A stretch of DNA of 64,000 nucleotides from positions 2,235,226 through 2,299,225 of the forward strand of contig NZ_CP081183.1 of the NCBI RefSeq assembly GCF_019693215.1, read 5' to 3'. Position numbers and translations under genes: made by a program. The notes beneath the pieces were generated by a model. It saw only the letters and a program-made list of their open reading frames with translations, made no database searches and was not told the DNA's origin. Positions 42,930-52,497 of this stretch are shown here, piece after piece. Origin of the DNA: Salinarchaeum sp. IM2453. Its GTDB lineage: Archaea; Halobacteriota; Halobacteria; Halobacteriales; Salinarchaeaceae. How positions within the stretch are numbered: position 1 is the first letter of the stretch; each line of letters begins with the position of its first letter.

Positions 42930-43877
42930 TCAGCTTATTTGTTGCTCAACCGTTTCCATGTCCGGGATTTCCCGGTCAAGATCAAGCTCGTGTTCAAACA
43001 TCGCAGCTCGCTGTAACTGTTGTTTAGCTGTTTTCATGGTGGCAGTATCGATCATATCACCATTGTACCGAACTGCGCTTTTCCCTTCAGAAATTGCAGC
43101 AGAAAGTGCCTGATACGCACCAATCCAATACTCAACTGTTTCCTCCTCAGGCAAAAAAATATCATTTGCGGGCTCCACATGAGACGGATGAATAATCGTA
43201 TAGCCAGTATACCCTATCTCCCGTGCAAAGTTCATATCTTGCTGTAATCCATCGATATCATCGATGTCAACGTACGGACCTGATAGCGGATATTGGACGC
43301 CAGCGGCCTTAGCATCCATTAATACTTTTTCCCGAAGATGTAGTGTCTCAAGTCCTTCTCTTCCAGGGCCAGTCCATTCGAAGCCCAATGAACGAGCTGT
43401 GTCAGCCCCTTTTACTGCCCCGCACGCAATGGCGCCAATTCGATTCGATTCTTTACAGATTTCATATGTTTGCTTCATACCTTCGGCTGTTTCGATAAGC
43501 ACAGCTAATTCTGTCGGAGAAAGGTTTTCTCGTCGCTCGATATGTTTCATTATTGTTTCTAAGCGTGCAATCTCATCAGGAGAGCTCACTTCAGGAACAA
43601 GTAGTGCTTCAACTTCGAGTGGTAGAACAGATTCAAGATCTGCTGTTACTTCTAGACTGCTTTCTGGCGTGCCGTTAATTCTGACAAATATGCGCTGGCC
43701 CTTATCTTGCAATGTGGGAATTGTATCCTCAAGCGTATCTCGTGCTTGCTGTTTTTCTGCTGGCGGTACAGCGTCTTCTAAATCAAGAATAATAGCATCT
43801 GACCCATGCTGATGCGCTGAACGAATCCATTCCTCTCTGTTACCAGGAACATATAGTGCTGATCGAATCGGCTGCAT
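42930..43877 (-). CDS. CitE/HpcH-type CoA lyase
   Basis: A 315-residue TIM-barrel lyase: starts MQPIRSALYVPGNREEWI, then IILDLEDAVPPAEKQQAR near 28-45 (metal-site Glu/Asp), ETAEGM near 131-136 and GYTIIHPSHV near 228-237. The CitE-like group includes citramalyl-CoA, malyl-CoA and beta-methylmalyl-CoA lyases, which split hydroxyacyl-CoAs into acetyl- or propionyl-CoA plus glyoxylate or pyruvate. It is divergent from the methyltransferase gene. I start at 43877, since the 56 codons above are not family-like. Substrate unknown. Confidence 0.85.
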   Translation of the reverse strand: MQPIRSALYVPGNREEWIRSAHQHGSDAIILDLEDAVPPAEKQQARDTLEDTIPTLQDKGQRIFVRINGTPESSLEVTADLESVLPLEVEALLVPEVSSPDEIARLETIMKHIERRENLSPTELAVLIETAEGMKQTYEICKESNRIGAIACGAVKGADTARSLGFEWTGPGREGLETLHLREKVLMDAKAAGVQYPLSGPYVDIDDIDGLQQDMNFAREIGYTGYTIIHPSHVEPANDIFLPEEETVEYWIGAYQALSAAISEGKSAVRYNGDMIDTATMKTAKQQLQRAAMFEHELDLDREIPDMETVEQQIS

Positions 43878-43950
43878 ATTGATATACGATATTCTACAGA
43901 AAAATATAACTACGGGATTAAACATTGACATATTGTACAGCATTGACAAC

Positions 43951-44667
43951 ATGAAAGAAGCAATTGAGAGGAATTTTGATCTCAGTGTTGAGAAATATGT
44001 CCAATATGAGCAAACAGCGGGAGTGTTCCAGTCACTCGCAGACAAGCTTGTTCAAGAGGTGAGTGCTGCTTCTACCTCTGCCCCTGAGATAGTCATCGAA
44101 CTCGGGGCTGGAACAGGGGCTGGAACAAACATCTTACTTGAGCAAGTTGGATGTCCTGTTGCAATAGACCTTAGTGAGAATATGCTTCAGTCAAATCCAT
44201 CACCGATCCGGATACAAGGCGATTTTGAGCAACTTCCAATCGCAAATTCATCCACCGACTGGACTATATATACCGCCTCGTTGTTTCTCGCTGAACATCC
44301 GGATAAAGCAGCAGCAGAGGCTTGTCGTGTCCTCCGACCGTCAGGAGTAATTGGTGCAACTGCTCCAGTTGGATGGTACCGTAATGATCAACCGATATTT
44401 GCGAGCTTAGATGTCACATCCCAGTCGCCCAGCTCTGCGGAAGAAATTCATACCACCCTAAAAGAATATTTTGACTTGAGAACTGGTAATTTTGAAATTA
44501 CTGTATCAGCGGAAAGTTTTCGTGATTTCTTCTCTATTCCAGCACTGGCTGCTCGATTATATCCCAGATTGCCTCCTGACGAACGTGTTAACAAAGCAAA
44601 TAAAGTATTAGCTGACATTAATGGTCCAGTCAACCAACGCTGGAAATGGTTTGTGGGTAGGAAATAG
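43951..44667 (+). CDS. Class I SAM-dependent methyltransferase
   Basis: A 238-residue protein with motif I VIELGAGTGAGTNILLEQ near 49-66 (SAM-binding), then VAIDLSENML, and a late WFVGRK end. The middle TDWTIYTASLFLAEHPDKAA replaces the usual motif-IV region. It resembles methyltransferases of the BioC/UbiE kind; BioC (malonyl-ACP methyltransferase) is a possible alternative but no biotin genes are near. Divergent from the CitE-like lyase. Confidence 0.75.
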   Translation: MKEAIERNFDLSVEKYVQYEQTAGVFQSLADKLVQEVSAASTSAPEIVIELGAGTGAGTNILLEQVGCPVAIDLSENMLQSNPSPIRIQGDFEQLPIANSSTDWTIYTASLFLAEHPDKAAAEACRVLRPSGVIGATAPVGWYRNDQPIFASLDVTSQSPSSAEEIHTTLKEYFDLRTGNFEITVSAESFRDFFSIPALAARLYPRLPPDERVNKANKVLADINGPVNQRWKWFVGRK

Positions 44668-44714
44668 ACGAATACGAGTGCAGAAGTAGCTAACTAAGAA
44701 AAGACATACTGCAG

Positions 44715-45881
44715 TTAGTATGAACGGGGAAATCCAATCTGCTGGCTAATGTGATTGTATGCCATCTGTTGAGTCACTGGTGCAAGTCGGGCAAGATTGA
44801 TCTCTCGCCACCACCGCTCGACATCGTACTCTTTGGCGAATCCCCATCCCCCAAACGCTTGCATTGACTGTTTAACGGCCTCAATTCCAGCTTCAATGGA
44901 TGTTGCCTTAGCGACGTTTGTTTCGTAGCCACACTCCTTATCATTATCATATAGCCACGATGCCTTTCGCCGCATCAGTGATGCTGTTTCCATCCGTGCG
45001 TACGCTTTGGTTATTGGGAATGAAACTGCTTGATGCGTTCCAACGGGTGCATCGAATACCTCTCGTTCATTCGCATAATCAATTGCTTCACGAGCTGCCA
45101 ATTTGCCGATTCCTGTCGCGGCGGCAGCGAATCCAATTCTTTCGGGGTTGATCATCTCTAAAAGAGGCTTCCAGCCTTGGTCTTTTTTACCGAGAATATT
45201 CTCTTCTGGCACTCGCACATCATTAAAAAACACTTCACAAGATTTTGAATAATTCATGGCATGCTTCGGTATAGGTGACACTTCGATGCCAGGACTATCC
45301 ATATTAACAATGAATAGACTGATTCCGTCTGTTTTTCGATCTACATCTTCAATCGGAGTTGTCCGGGTGACAGCGATCATGTTATCAGCCCGATCAGAAA
45401 AAGTGATCCACGCTTTTTGTCCATTAATTACGTATTCGTCGCCGTCTTTCTCTGCGAACGTTTCAGTGTTTAGCGTGTTTGTTCCTGCTTCTGGTTCTGT
45501 GATGCCGATTGAAAAGTTTCGTTCGCCAAGCGCAATATCAGTAAGGTAGTTTCTTTTCTGTGCTTTTGTGCCGTACTCTTTAATGCCAACAGTAGCCATT
45601 CCAGCAGTCAGAACTAAATACCACGTCCCAGCCATTCCGCATCCTTCTGCGCAGAGTGTTTCCATCGCTGTTCCCATCTCTTGCATTCCCATACCAGCCC
45701 CTTCGTACTCGATTGGCACCATCAACCCGTGAAAACCAGCATCGCTAAGAGCATCCCAGAACTCTTCTGCAAACTCTTCGTTTTCTTCTTTTTCTCGCCA
45801 GTATTCCGGGCCATATTCATTCGCAATTTCTGTCGCTGTCGATTCGATCATAGAATGCTCTTCCGAACGGCTAAAATCCAT
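44715..45881 (-). CDS. Acyl-CoA dehydrogenase
   Basis: A 388-residue flavoprotein of the acyl-CoA dehydrogenase fold. It has the FAD/substrate loops GITEPEAGTNTLNTETFAEK and FGGWGFAKEYDVERWWRE near 349-366. The catalytic Glu near the C-terminus in medium-chain enzymes (IYEGT) is replaced here (LAPVTQ), so the base is likely supplied elsewhere, as in isovaleryl- and long-chain enzymes. It oxidises an acyl-CoA to the 2-enoyl-CoA, with electrons to ETF. Start at 45881 (MDFSRSEEHSM). The substrate cannot be told; neighbours point to a branched or dicarboxylic acyl group. Confidence 0.85.
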   Translation of the reverse strand: MDFSRSEEHSMIESTATEIANEYGPEYWREKEENEEFAEEFWDALSDAGFHGLMVPIEYEGAGMGMQEMGTAMETLCAEGCGMAGTWYLVLTAGMATVGIKEYGTKAQKRNYLTDIALGERNFSIGITEPEAGTNTLNTETFAEKDGDEYVINGQKAWITFSDRADNMIAVTRTTPIEDVDRKTDGISLFIVNMDSPGIEVSPIPKHAMNYSKSCEVFFNDVRVPEENILGKKDQGWKPLLEMINPERIGFAAAATGIGKLAAREAIDYANEREVFDAPVGTHQAVSFPITKAYARMETASLMRRKASWLYDNDKECGYETNVAKATSIEAGIEAVKQSMQAFGGWGFAKEYDVERWWREINLARLAPVTQQMAYNHISQQIGFPRSY

Positions 45882-46060
45882 GGTAATTCTAACCAAGAAT
45901 GTGGGCTTGATGTATTAATAGTTTTTGAACAGCGATATCTCATGGTAATTGTTCAGTTTCACGTCCAAGAAAAAGAAGATTAATCCGAATTTTATTTCAT
46001 TGAATCTAAAAGTACGGAAAGTTTTAAATATTCATAGCATATTTCTTGTCTTGAGATACC

Positions 46061-46218
46061 ATGTCGAATGGTAACAGTAGATCTGAGACTTCTAGATATA
46101 ACCGTCGATCCTTTCTAGCAGCTACAGGAACGGCTGCTGTTGGGGCGGGAGTATCGACTGCAGGTTGTATTGATGCTTTGACCAGCGAGGAGATTGAAGG
46201 GATCCTTATTCCGGGACT
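46061..46218 (+). pseudogene. livK: livK 5' part, split by ISH8-like insertion
   Basis: Residues 1-52 of a periplasmic-binding protein. A Tat lipoprotein signal is clear: RR at 15-16 (YNRRSFLAATG), hydrophobic core, lipobox STAGC (Cys36). The coding part stops at the insertion after GILIPG. Translation would run on into the element to a stop at 46280-46282, giving a 73-residue dead-end product. Joining 46218 to 47656 continues in frame as L-Y-D-L-S-G-G-T-A-D-V-G, the standard N-terminal motif of branched-chain amino-acid binding proteins. Confidence 0.88.
46209..46218 (+). repeat. Target site duplication, left copy
   Basis: TTCCGGGACT immediately before the insertion, identical to 47646-47655. 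A 10-base duplication is typical of ISH8-group IS4 elements, and the perfect match marks a recent insertion. Confidence 0.9.
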
Positions 46219-47645
46219 CATTCGTTCTAGTTTAGGCAGCGAACCAGCAGACGTGGCTACGGAAATCGCTGAAGCTACATGAGTAAGGAACCCGGTAGGA
46301 GATATGACCTACTCTCCACCGGATTCGGTAGTAGTTGAGCGAATCAAAAGAGCGTTTCCCTCCGATGAATTGCGCGACCGCGGTCGCGCAATGACAGAAC
46401 GTGACCGAAAATTCGACTTCGTCGCACTGTTCTACACACTCTCGTTTGGATTTGCTGCTGGGTCAGATCGGTCTCTTCAGGCGTTTCTTGAACGCTACGT
46501 GGAGATGGCTGACTGTGATTCTCTCTCATATCCCTCCTTCTACGAGTGGTTCTCACCAGCGTTCGTTGCACTCCTTCGAGAGATCCTCGATGACGCTATC
46601 GAGGATCTCGACCCCGGCAGAAACGACTTGAGAGGGCGTCTCGAACACTTTCGAGACGTTCTCATCGTTGACGCAACATTCATCTCACTCTACCAAGACG
46701 CTAAAGATGTCTACAGAGCAACTGGTGATGACCAAGCTGGGCTGAAGTTACACTTGACCGAGTCGCTTTCGACCGGCCTTCCAACCCGGTTTCGAACCAC
46801 CGATGGAGCGACCCATGAACGGAGTCAGCTACCCACCGGCGAGTGGGTAGCTGACGCCCTCATCCTGTTCGATCTCGGGTTCTACGATTTCTGGCTGTTC
46901 GACCGTATAGACGCCAATGACGGGTGGTTTGTCTCCCGCGTCAAGTCCAATGCTAACCCGAAGGTCGTCGAAGAGTTACGAACATGGCGGGGCAACAGTA
47001 TCACGCTGGAAGGGAAGTCGCTGAAGGGCGTCCTCGACGACCTTCAGCGACAGGAGATCGACGTTCTCGTGGAATTGGAGTTCGACCGCAAACGTGGTTC
47101 TTCAGCCACTGCAACACGTCAGTTCAGATTGGTTGGGCTGCTCAACGAAGACGAAGACGAGTACCATCTCTACTTCACGAATCTACCGCGTAACGAGTAC
47201 TCCGCGCCCGATATCGCGCAACTCTATCGGGCGCGGTGGGAAGTAGAGCTACTGTTCAAAGAGCTGAAATCGCGGTTTGGACTCGATGAGATCAACACGA
47301 CTAAACCTTACATCATCGAGGCATTGGTGATCATGGCGGCGATTTCGCTGATGATCAGCCGCGAGATTGTCGATGAACTCCACAAGCTGGACGCGAAACG
47401 ACGTGAGGCCGCGGACGCCGACGAGTCGGCGTCGCGGCTTCCTCCTCGTCGTGGTTCACTGGCGGTTGAGCGACATTCCCATCTGATTCAGTTGTACTTG
47501 ATGCTTGAGCTGGGCTACGAACTGCCAGATCTGGACGAATTATTGTTGTGGGCGTCGCAGAATCCAAATCCACACAGGGAACGGTTACGCAGAGAGGTTG
47601 AATCGGGTGAGTTCGCCTTTGACCGCGACTAAACTAGAACGAATG
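46219..47645 (+). mobile_element. ISH8-like IS4-family insertion sequence
   Basis: 1427 bases bounded by inverted repeats: left CATTCGTTCTAGTTTAGGC and right (reverse complement) CATTCGTTCTAGTTTAGTC, 16-17 matching bases, and by a perfect 10-base direct repeat. It encodes one transposase. Composition is visibly richer in GC than the flanking livK, consistent with an origin in another haloarchaeon or a shared mobile pool. Confidence 0.92.
46304..47632 (+). CDS. IS4-family (ISH8-group) DDE transposase
   Basis: A 442-residue DDE transposase. First Asp in LIVDATFISLYQD near 126-131, second in ILFDLGFYDFWLFD near 189, and the Glu region YRARWEVELLFKELKSRFG near 308-326 (Y-x2-[R]..E..FK.LK signature). 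The frame is intact and the ends are good, so the element is probably still mobile. It has its start 85 bases inside the left end and stops 13 bases before the right end. It lies in the same direction as livK, so read-through from or into the liv operon is possible. Confidence 0.9.
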   Translation: MTYSPPDSVVVERIKRAFPSDELRDRGRAMTERDRKFDFVALFYTLSFGFAAGSDRSLQAFLERYVEMADCDSLSYPSFYEWFSPAFVALLREILDDAIEDLDPGRNDLRGRLEHFRDVLIVDATFISLYQDAKDVYRATGDDQAGLKLHLTESLSTGLPTRFRTTDGATHERSQLPTGEWVADALILFDLGFYDFWLFDRIDANDGWFVSRVKSNANPKVVEELRTWRGNSITLEGKSLKGVLDDLQRQEIDVLVELEFDRKRGSSATATRQFRLVGLLNEDEDEYHLYFTNLPRNEYSAPDIAQLYRARWEVELLFKELKSRFGLDEINTTKPYIIEALVIMAAISLMISREIVDELHKLDAKRREAADADESASRLPPRRGSLAVERHSHLIQLYLMLELGYELPDLDELLLWASQNPNPHRERLRREVESGEFAFDRD

Positions 47646-47655
47646 TTCCGGGACT
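47646..47655 (+). repeat. Target site duplication, right copy
   Basis: TTCCGGGACT directly after the right inverted repeat, a perfect copy of 46209-46218. In the uninterrupted gene it occurs once. Confidence 0.9.
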
Positions 47656-48778
47656 ATACGATCTCAGTGGTGGAACCGCTGATGTCGGTGAACCAACGGC
47701 AATTGGTTCCCGAGATGCAATGAAGTGGATTAACGAAAACGGAGACCTAGAGAACAATTTAGATCACCGCTGGATTGATTATGAATACGAGGAATCTGAA
47801 GCTCAGGAACACTATGATGAATACATCGAGGATGATCCACCGGCAATCATCGGCTGGGGAACAGCTGACACCGAATTACTTGCCGGCGATGCTGCTGCCG
47901 ATGAAGTTGTATACATCTCAGCATCATACAGTGATGAACTGCTTGATCCTGATACTGATTATAATTTCTTCACCAATCTGGACTACACAAGCAAAGCCCG
48001 TGCACACATCGATTGGATCGCAGACAATGATCCCGACGCCACAATTGCATTTATTCGAAATGGTACTGCTTTCGGTACTACCCCGGTAGCAGGGGGAGAA
48101 GCTTATGCTGAGGAGCAAGGTCTTGATGTCGCTGAAGAAGGAGGTATTGAGCTAGCACTTGATGCCAGCGACGCTGACACAGAAGTATCTAGTGCGGAGA
48201 ATGCAGGCGTAGATTACCTTATTCACCAGAATACGGGGGCCCCAATGGAAGTACTAATGAACTCAGTTGATAGTCGAGGGTCAGATATTGATGTCATGGG
48301 CTTAACTTGGACAGTTGACGAGTATCGTGCTGCGCAGAACGACGATATATTTGAAGGTGTACGCTATGTGAACTCAAACATCTCCTTTACCGAAGCTAGA
48401 GAAGACGAGCCAGACGGGTGGGAAATTATTGAAGACTCATTCGAACGAGAGGATCGGGATATGGATGATCTGGAAGTTGCAAATATCAACTATGTTCGAG
48501 GAGTTACGCATACACTGCTACTCGCTGAAGCGATAAGCCTCGCAGAAGAAGATGATGACCTCGATCCGTATGATGGATCTGATGTCCGCGAAGCGATGCT
48601 TATGCTCGATGATTTTGATGCTTGGGGCTTACTTGTTGACACGGTGGACTTCCAGGATGATGACCGTCGCCCAACGATGACCGGCCGAATGTACGTTGTC
48701 GAGGACGGAGATCTCAACCCAGAAGAGGACATCGAGTTATCACGAGACGAAGGATGGATACCACCATTTGATTTCTAA
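47656..48778 (+). pseudogene. livK: livK 3' part, branched-chain-type substrate-binding protein
   Basis: The remaining 373 codons of the binding protein, in frame with 46061-46218 (158 + 1123 bases = 427 codons, 426 residues). It has the periplasmic-binding fold type I with ITAxG-like GWGTADTELLAG and GVDYLIHQNTGAPMEVL. An internal ATG at 47720 could start a truncated, signal-less protein, but this would lack export. The stop at 48776-48778 is followed 3 bases later by livF. The loss of the receptor likely disables the transporter. Confidence 0.85.
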
Positions 48779-48781
48779 ATT

Positions 48782-49609
48782 ATGAGCAAAGCACGAAGAC
48801 GAGATACACATGAAACTCCGGTTGTTGAGCTTGACAATGCTGAGATTGTCTATGATCGGCACTTCCTTGCTGTCCAAGGAGTGTCGATGAAAGCCCATGA
48901 AGGGGAGATTGTTGCACTGCTCGGACCAAATGGAGCAGGGAAGTCGACCATTTTGAAGATGATCTCAGGGATAGGACGCACAGAACGAGGCGAAGTGACA
49001 AGAGGGTCAATTCATTATGAAGGCGATGACATTACTAATGCAAAAACCAAGGACATGGTCGACCGGGGAGTAACGCATATTTTAGAGGGACGCCGTGTGT
49101 TTCCGGACCTAACCGTGGAAGAAAACCTGCGCTGTGGCCTCTACCGAGAAGGAAGGCGGCTCCGTTACGATGAGTCCGATTATGAACTTGCATTTGAATA
49201 CTTCCCACAACTTGAGGACCTATTGGATGTGAACGCTGGATACACAAGTGGTGGTGAGCAGCAGATGTTGGTTATTGCTCGAGCATTAATTCACCGTCCC
49301 AAGTTATTGCTGCTTGATGAACCGTCGCTTGGACTTGCACCACAGCTTGTCCAAGATATCTTCGAGACGATGCGAGAGATTAACCGCAAGGAAGATATCA
49401 CGATGATTGTTGCAGATCAGAATGCCAAACGAACACTTGAAATTGCTGATTACGGCTATGTTCTTGAGAATGGACAAATTGAGTTGCATGATCCTGCTGA
49501 CGAGCTAGCAGAACGCGAAGAGATCAAAGAGTTCTACCTTGGAGCAACAAGCGACGAAAGCAGGTACTCGGATGTTAGACATTACAAGATTCGAAAGCGA
49601 TACAACTGA
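48782..49609 (+). CDS. livF: Branched-chain-type ABC transporter ATPase LivF
   Basis: A 275-residue ABC ATPase: Walker A GPNGAGKST near 41-49, signature YTSGGEQQMLVIARAL near 155-170 (SGGE instead of LSGGQ), Walker B LLLLDEPSLGLA near 176-187. Shape and order match LivF, one of two ATPases powering a Liv-type uptake system. Starts 3 bases after livK and ends 3 bases before livG, so the operon is tightly packed. The C-terminal 25 residues are an archaeal extension. Confidence 0.88.
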   Translation: MSKARRRDTHETPVVELDNAEIVYDRHFLAVQGVSMKAHEGEIVALLGPNGAGKSTILKMISGIGRTERGEVTRGSIHYEGDDITNAKTKDMVDRGVTHILEGRRVFPDLTVEENLRCGLYREGRRLRYDESDYELAFEYFPQLEDLLDVNAGYTSGGEQQMLVIARALIHRPKLLLLDEPSLGLAPQLVQDIFETMREINRKEDITMIVADQNAKRTLEIADYGYVLENGQIELHDPADELAEREEIKEFYLGATSDESRYSDVRHYKIRKRYN

Positions 49610-49612
49610 ATT

Positions 49613-50449
49613 ATGTCGATGGCAAAAAAAGACCCCGATCTACGATCCGGGCCGCATGTTAAGCCTGAAGAGGCTGCTCTGGGTTGCCGAAATGTGACAA
49701 AAACATTCGGAGCAATTACTGCAGTCGATGATGTCTCAATTGGAATCGAACAAGGTGAGTGGATTTCAATTGTTGGTCCGAATGGTGCTGGAAAGACGAC
49801 GCTACTGAATATTCTCAATGGCTTCTATGAGCCCGACAAAGAAAACAATGAGCAAGATGGACGTGTGTTCCTCAAAGGAGAAGATGTCACTGATGATGCT
49901 GCATACAAACGAGCAAGAAATGGACTCGGGCGTACGTTTCAAGGCCTTGAGCTATATGAAGAAGAAGATGTTCTTGAAAATATTATGACGATACAGTCGG
50001 TGAAACAACGTCCCAGCCTCCTCTCTTCGGTTGCTTACTTCGGATTAGGGAGATCTACCGAAGCAGATAATATGCGCCGCGTTGAGGAGATTATCGACTA
50101 TTTGGAACTATGGGAATACAGACATAGCAAGGTTGCGAGCTTGCCTCTTGGTATTCAACGACGAGTGGACTTAGCTCGGACGTTGGCACTGGACCCAGAT
50201 GTAATGCTCCTTGACGAGGCAATGAGTGGTCTTACGTTTGATGAAAAATATGATATGTACCGGTTCTTAGCTGACCTACATGAAGAAGAAGACATTACTC
50301 TGGTCATGATTGAACACGACCTTGAGGTTGTAACAGACGTATCGGAACGTATGATTGTACTGGACCAAGGAGGGGTCGTTGCACGGGGAGAGCCTGAGCG
50401 TGTCGTCAACGATCCAGAAGTTCAGACAATCTACACGGGGGTCGATTGA
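49613..50449 (+). CDS. livG: Branched-chain-type ABC transporter ATPase LivG
   Basis: A 278-residue ABC ATPase: Walker A VGPNGAGKTT near 49-58, a LivG-type inserted segment (ENIMTIQSVKQRPSLLSSVA near 122-141), signature LPLGIQRRVDLARTLALD near 181-198 (LPLGIQ where most have LSYGQQ), Walker B VMLLDEAMSG near 200-209. It pairs with LivF. Its stop (50447-50449) lies two bases before the ATG of the acyl-CoA ligase gene. The deviant signature suggests tuned ATP hydrolysis or a special substrate class. Confidence 0.87.
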   Translation: MSMAKKDPDLRSGPHVKPEEAALGCRNVTKTFGAITAVDDVSIGIEQGEWISIVGPNGAGKTTLLNILNGFYEPDKENNEQDGRVFLKGEDVTDDAAYKRARNGLGRTFQGLELYEEEDVLENIMTIQSVKQRPSLLSSVAYFGLGRSTEADNMRRVEEIIDYLELWEYRHSKVASLPLGIQRRVDLARTLALDPDVMLLDEAMSGLTFDEKYDMYRFLADLHEEEDITLVMIEHDLEVVTDVSERMIVLDQGGVVARGEPERVVNDPEVQTIYTGVD

Positions 50450-50451
50450 AT

Positions 50452-52497
50452 ATGAGTGGCCAGCAAGAAACCTCAGAAGCAAGCTCACGAACCGAAGGAC
50501 CAACGATTGAGCGTATCGTTTCTGCTCCTGAGGGAGATATTGACATAGTTGATGATAAGGCGCTGCCTGAGGTTTTACTTGATCACGTTCAAGAGAATCG
50601 GTCAGATATCGCTCTCCGGTGGAAACAGTACGGTGTTTGGAATGAGTTTACGTGGGAAGAATACTATGAGCGTGTCAAGCACTTTTCACTTGGGTTAGAA
50701 ACGCTTGGTTTTGGTGAAGATGATGTATTGTTTACAATCGGCTATAACCGTCCACATCAGCTCTGGTCTTGGATGGGTGCGCAAGTCCTTGGGGGCGTTG
50801 CAGCACCGAACTATGAGGATATGCTACCAGATGCAATTGGAAATCAACTGGAATTACTCTCTCCAAAGGTAGCATATGCAGAAGACCAAGAAATGGTTGA
50901 TAAGCTCCTTGAAGTGGCAGACCGGGCTCCGTCGCTTGAAGCAATTATTTATCGCGATGAGAAAGGAATGTTCCGGTACGATAATACGTCTCCAAAGGTC
51001 ATAAGCTACGACGAAATTGAGCGACGGGGGCAGGAACGACTGAGCAGCGGCGAGATAAGTGACTCAACATTTGAGGAGCGGTTGCGAAGCGTGAACCCAG
51101 AGTCACCAGCGATTATGCCACCAACATCTGGAACAACGGGTATGCCAAAGCGAGTTAAGCTATCACATGTAAACTTCGTCAATCTAGCACACGCCGCAAT
51201 TGAAATTGATCCGTTACCAAAGGAATCTGATTACTTCTCGTACCTGCCAATGGCTTGGGTCGGTGAACAGATGATTCTCATGGCAGCTGCCTTTGTTGGT
51301 GGTTGGACTGTCAATTTCCCCGAGCAACCAGAAACAGAGAGCGAAGACCTCCGTGAGATTGGTCCTGAGATAATCTTTTCATCACCAAACACATACGAGG
51401 GTTGGGTTGCGGATATCAAGGCTAAAATTGAGAACACAACCCGATTAAAACGATGGGCCTACAAGCAAGCTATGAGTATTGGAGAAAAATACGCCGAATA
51501 CGTTAGTGGTGAAAAACGGGACTCAGATCCACCGCTAACTCTTCGACTCAAACATCGGATTGCACACTGGCTTGTGTACAGACCACTGCTTGATAAAATT
51601 GGGTTAAAGAGAGCAAAGAACGTGTACAGTGGCGGTGGGCCACTTGGTGAAGAGCATTTCCAATATTATCATGCCCTTGGTGTTCCACTCAAGCAGATCT
51701 GGGGACAGTCAGAAGTCTGTGGGTTCGTAACGATGCACCGCAATGACGACATTCAAGTTGACACCGTCGGAGAAGTGTTCCCAAATGTAGAGGTTGGGAT
51801 TACCCCTGAGGGGGAACTGGTTGTTCGTGGTCCTGTCGTTACATCTGGATATTTCAATCAGCCGGAAAAAACTGAGGAAGCGCTCGATGGAGAATGGTTG
51901 CATACTGACGATTTCGGAGAGATCACCGAAGACGGACACATCAAAGTGCTTGACCGGATGGATGATGTAATGGAGCTAAACGATGGAAGTGCAATTGCTC
52001 CGATTAGTGTCGAAACTAAACTGAAATTTAATCCATATGTAAAGGAAGCGCTGATTGTTGGGGATGGTCGGGATTCGCTAGCCGCAGTCTTGAACATCAG
52101 ATACGATAACGTTTCTGAGTGGGCAGACCAGCGTGACATCCAGTACTCTGGTTACAAAGAACTTACTCAGAAACCACAAGTCCTTGAACTCCTCCGACAG
52201 GAAGTACAGGATGTAAACGAGAAACTTGGAGAACATCCAATCGAGAGATTTGTTGTTTTGTTCAAAGAATTTGATGCAGATGACGGCGAACTTACACGAA
52301 CTGGTAAGATCCGGCGTGAAGTTGTAACAAACAAATACCAGTCTATGATCGATGGCATCTACGCAAATAACGACTTTGTTGAGATGGAGGTCACTATTAC
52401 ATATCAAGATGGTCGTGAATCGGTTGAGAGCGGGAAAATGCAGGTCGTAGATATTGACAAAAAAGTAGAAACGAAGAGAGGTGAAAACAATGGTTGA
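50452..52497 (+). CDS. Long-chain-type acyl-CoA synthetase within the liv operon
   Basis: A 681-residue adenylate-forming ligase. The P-loop-like motif is PPTSGTTGMPKR near 222-233; IWGQSEVCGF near 417-426 and LHTDDFGEI near 484-492 are the A5/A7-like motifs; the C-terminal Lys is in TRTGKIRRE near 620. It joins a carboxylate to CoA via an acyl-adenylate. The gene sits between ATPase and permease genes and overlaps livH by 8 bases, so transport and activation are coupled: the imported acid is trapped as its CoA ester. Substrate not defined. Start taken at 50452 rather than the TTG at 50446, which overlaps the livG stop. Confidence 0.87.
   Translation: MSGQQETSEASSRTEGPTIERIVSAPEGDIDIVDDKALPEVLLDHVQENRSDIALRWKQYGVWNEFTWEEYYERVKHFSLGLETLGFGEDDVLFTIGYNRPHQLWSWMGAQVLGGVAAPNYEDMLPDAIGNQLELLSPKVAYAEDQEMVDKLLEVADRAPSLEAIIYRDEKGMFRYDNTSPKVISYDEIERRGQERLSSGEISDSTFEERLRSVNPESPAIMPPTSGTTGMPKRVKLSHVNFVNLAHAAIEIDPLPKESDYFSYLPMAWVGEQMILMAAAFVGGWTVNFPEQPETESEDLREIGPEIIFSSPNTYEGWVADIKAKIENTTRLKRWAYKQAMSIGEKYAEYVSGEKRDSDPPLTLRLKHRIAHWLVYRPLLDKIGLKRAKNVYSGGGPLGEEHFQYYHALGVPLKQIWGQSEVCGFVTMHRNDDIQVDTVGEVFPNVEVGITPEGELVVRGPVVTSGYFNQPEKTEEALDGEWLHTDDFGEITEDGHIKVLDRMDDVMELNDGSAIAPISVETKLKFNPYVKEALIVGDGRDSLAAVLNIRYDNVSEWADQRDIQYSGYKELTQKPQVLELLRQEVQDVNEKLGEHPIERFVVLFKEFDADDGELTRTGKIRREVVTNKYQSMIDGIYANNDFVEMEVTITYQDGRESVESGKMQVVDIDKKVETKRGENNG

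Noticed and set aside
43264-43812. 182-residue plus-strand frame within the CitE-like gene
   Set aside because: Shadow; the minus strand has the full lyase motif set.
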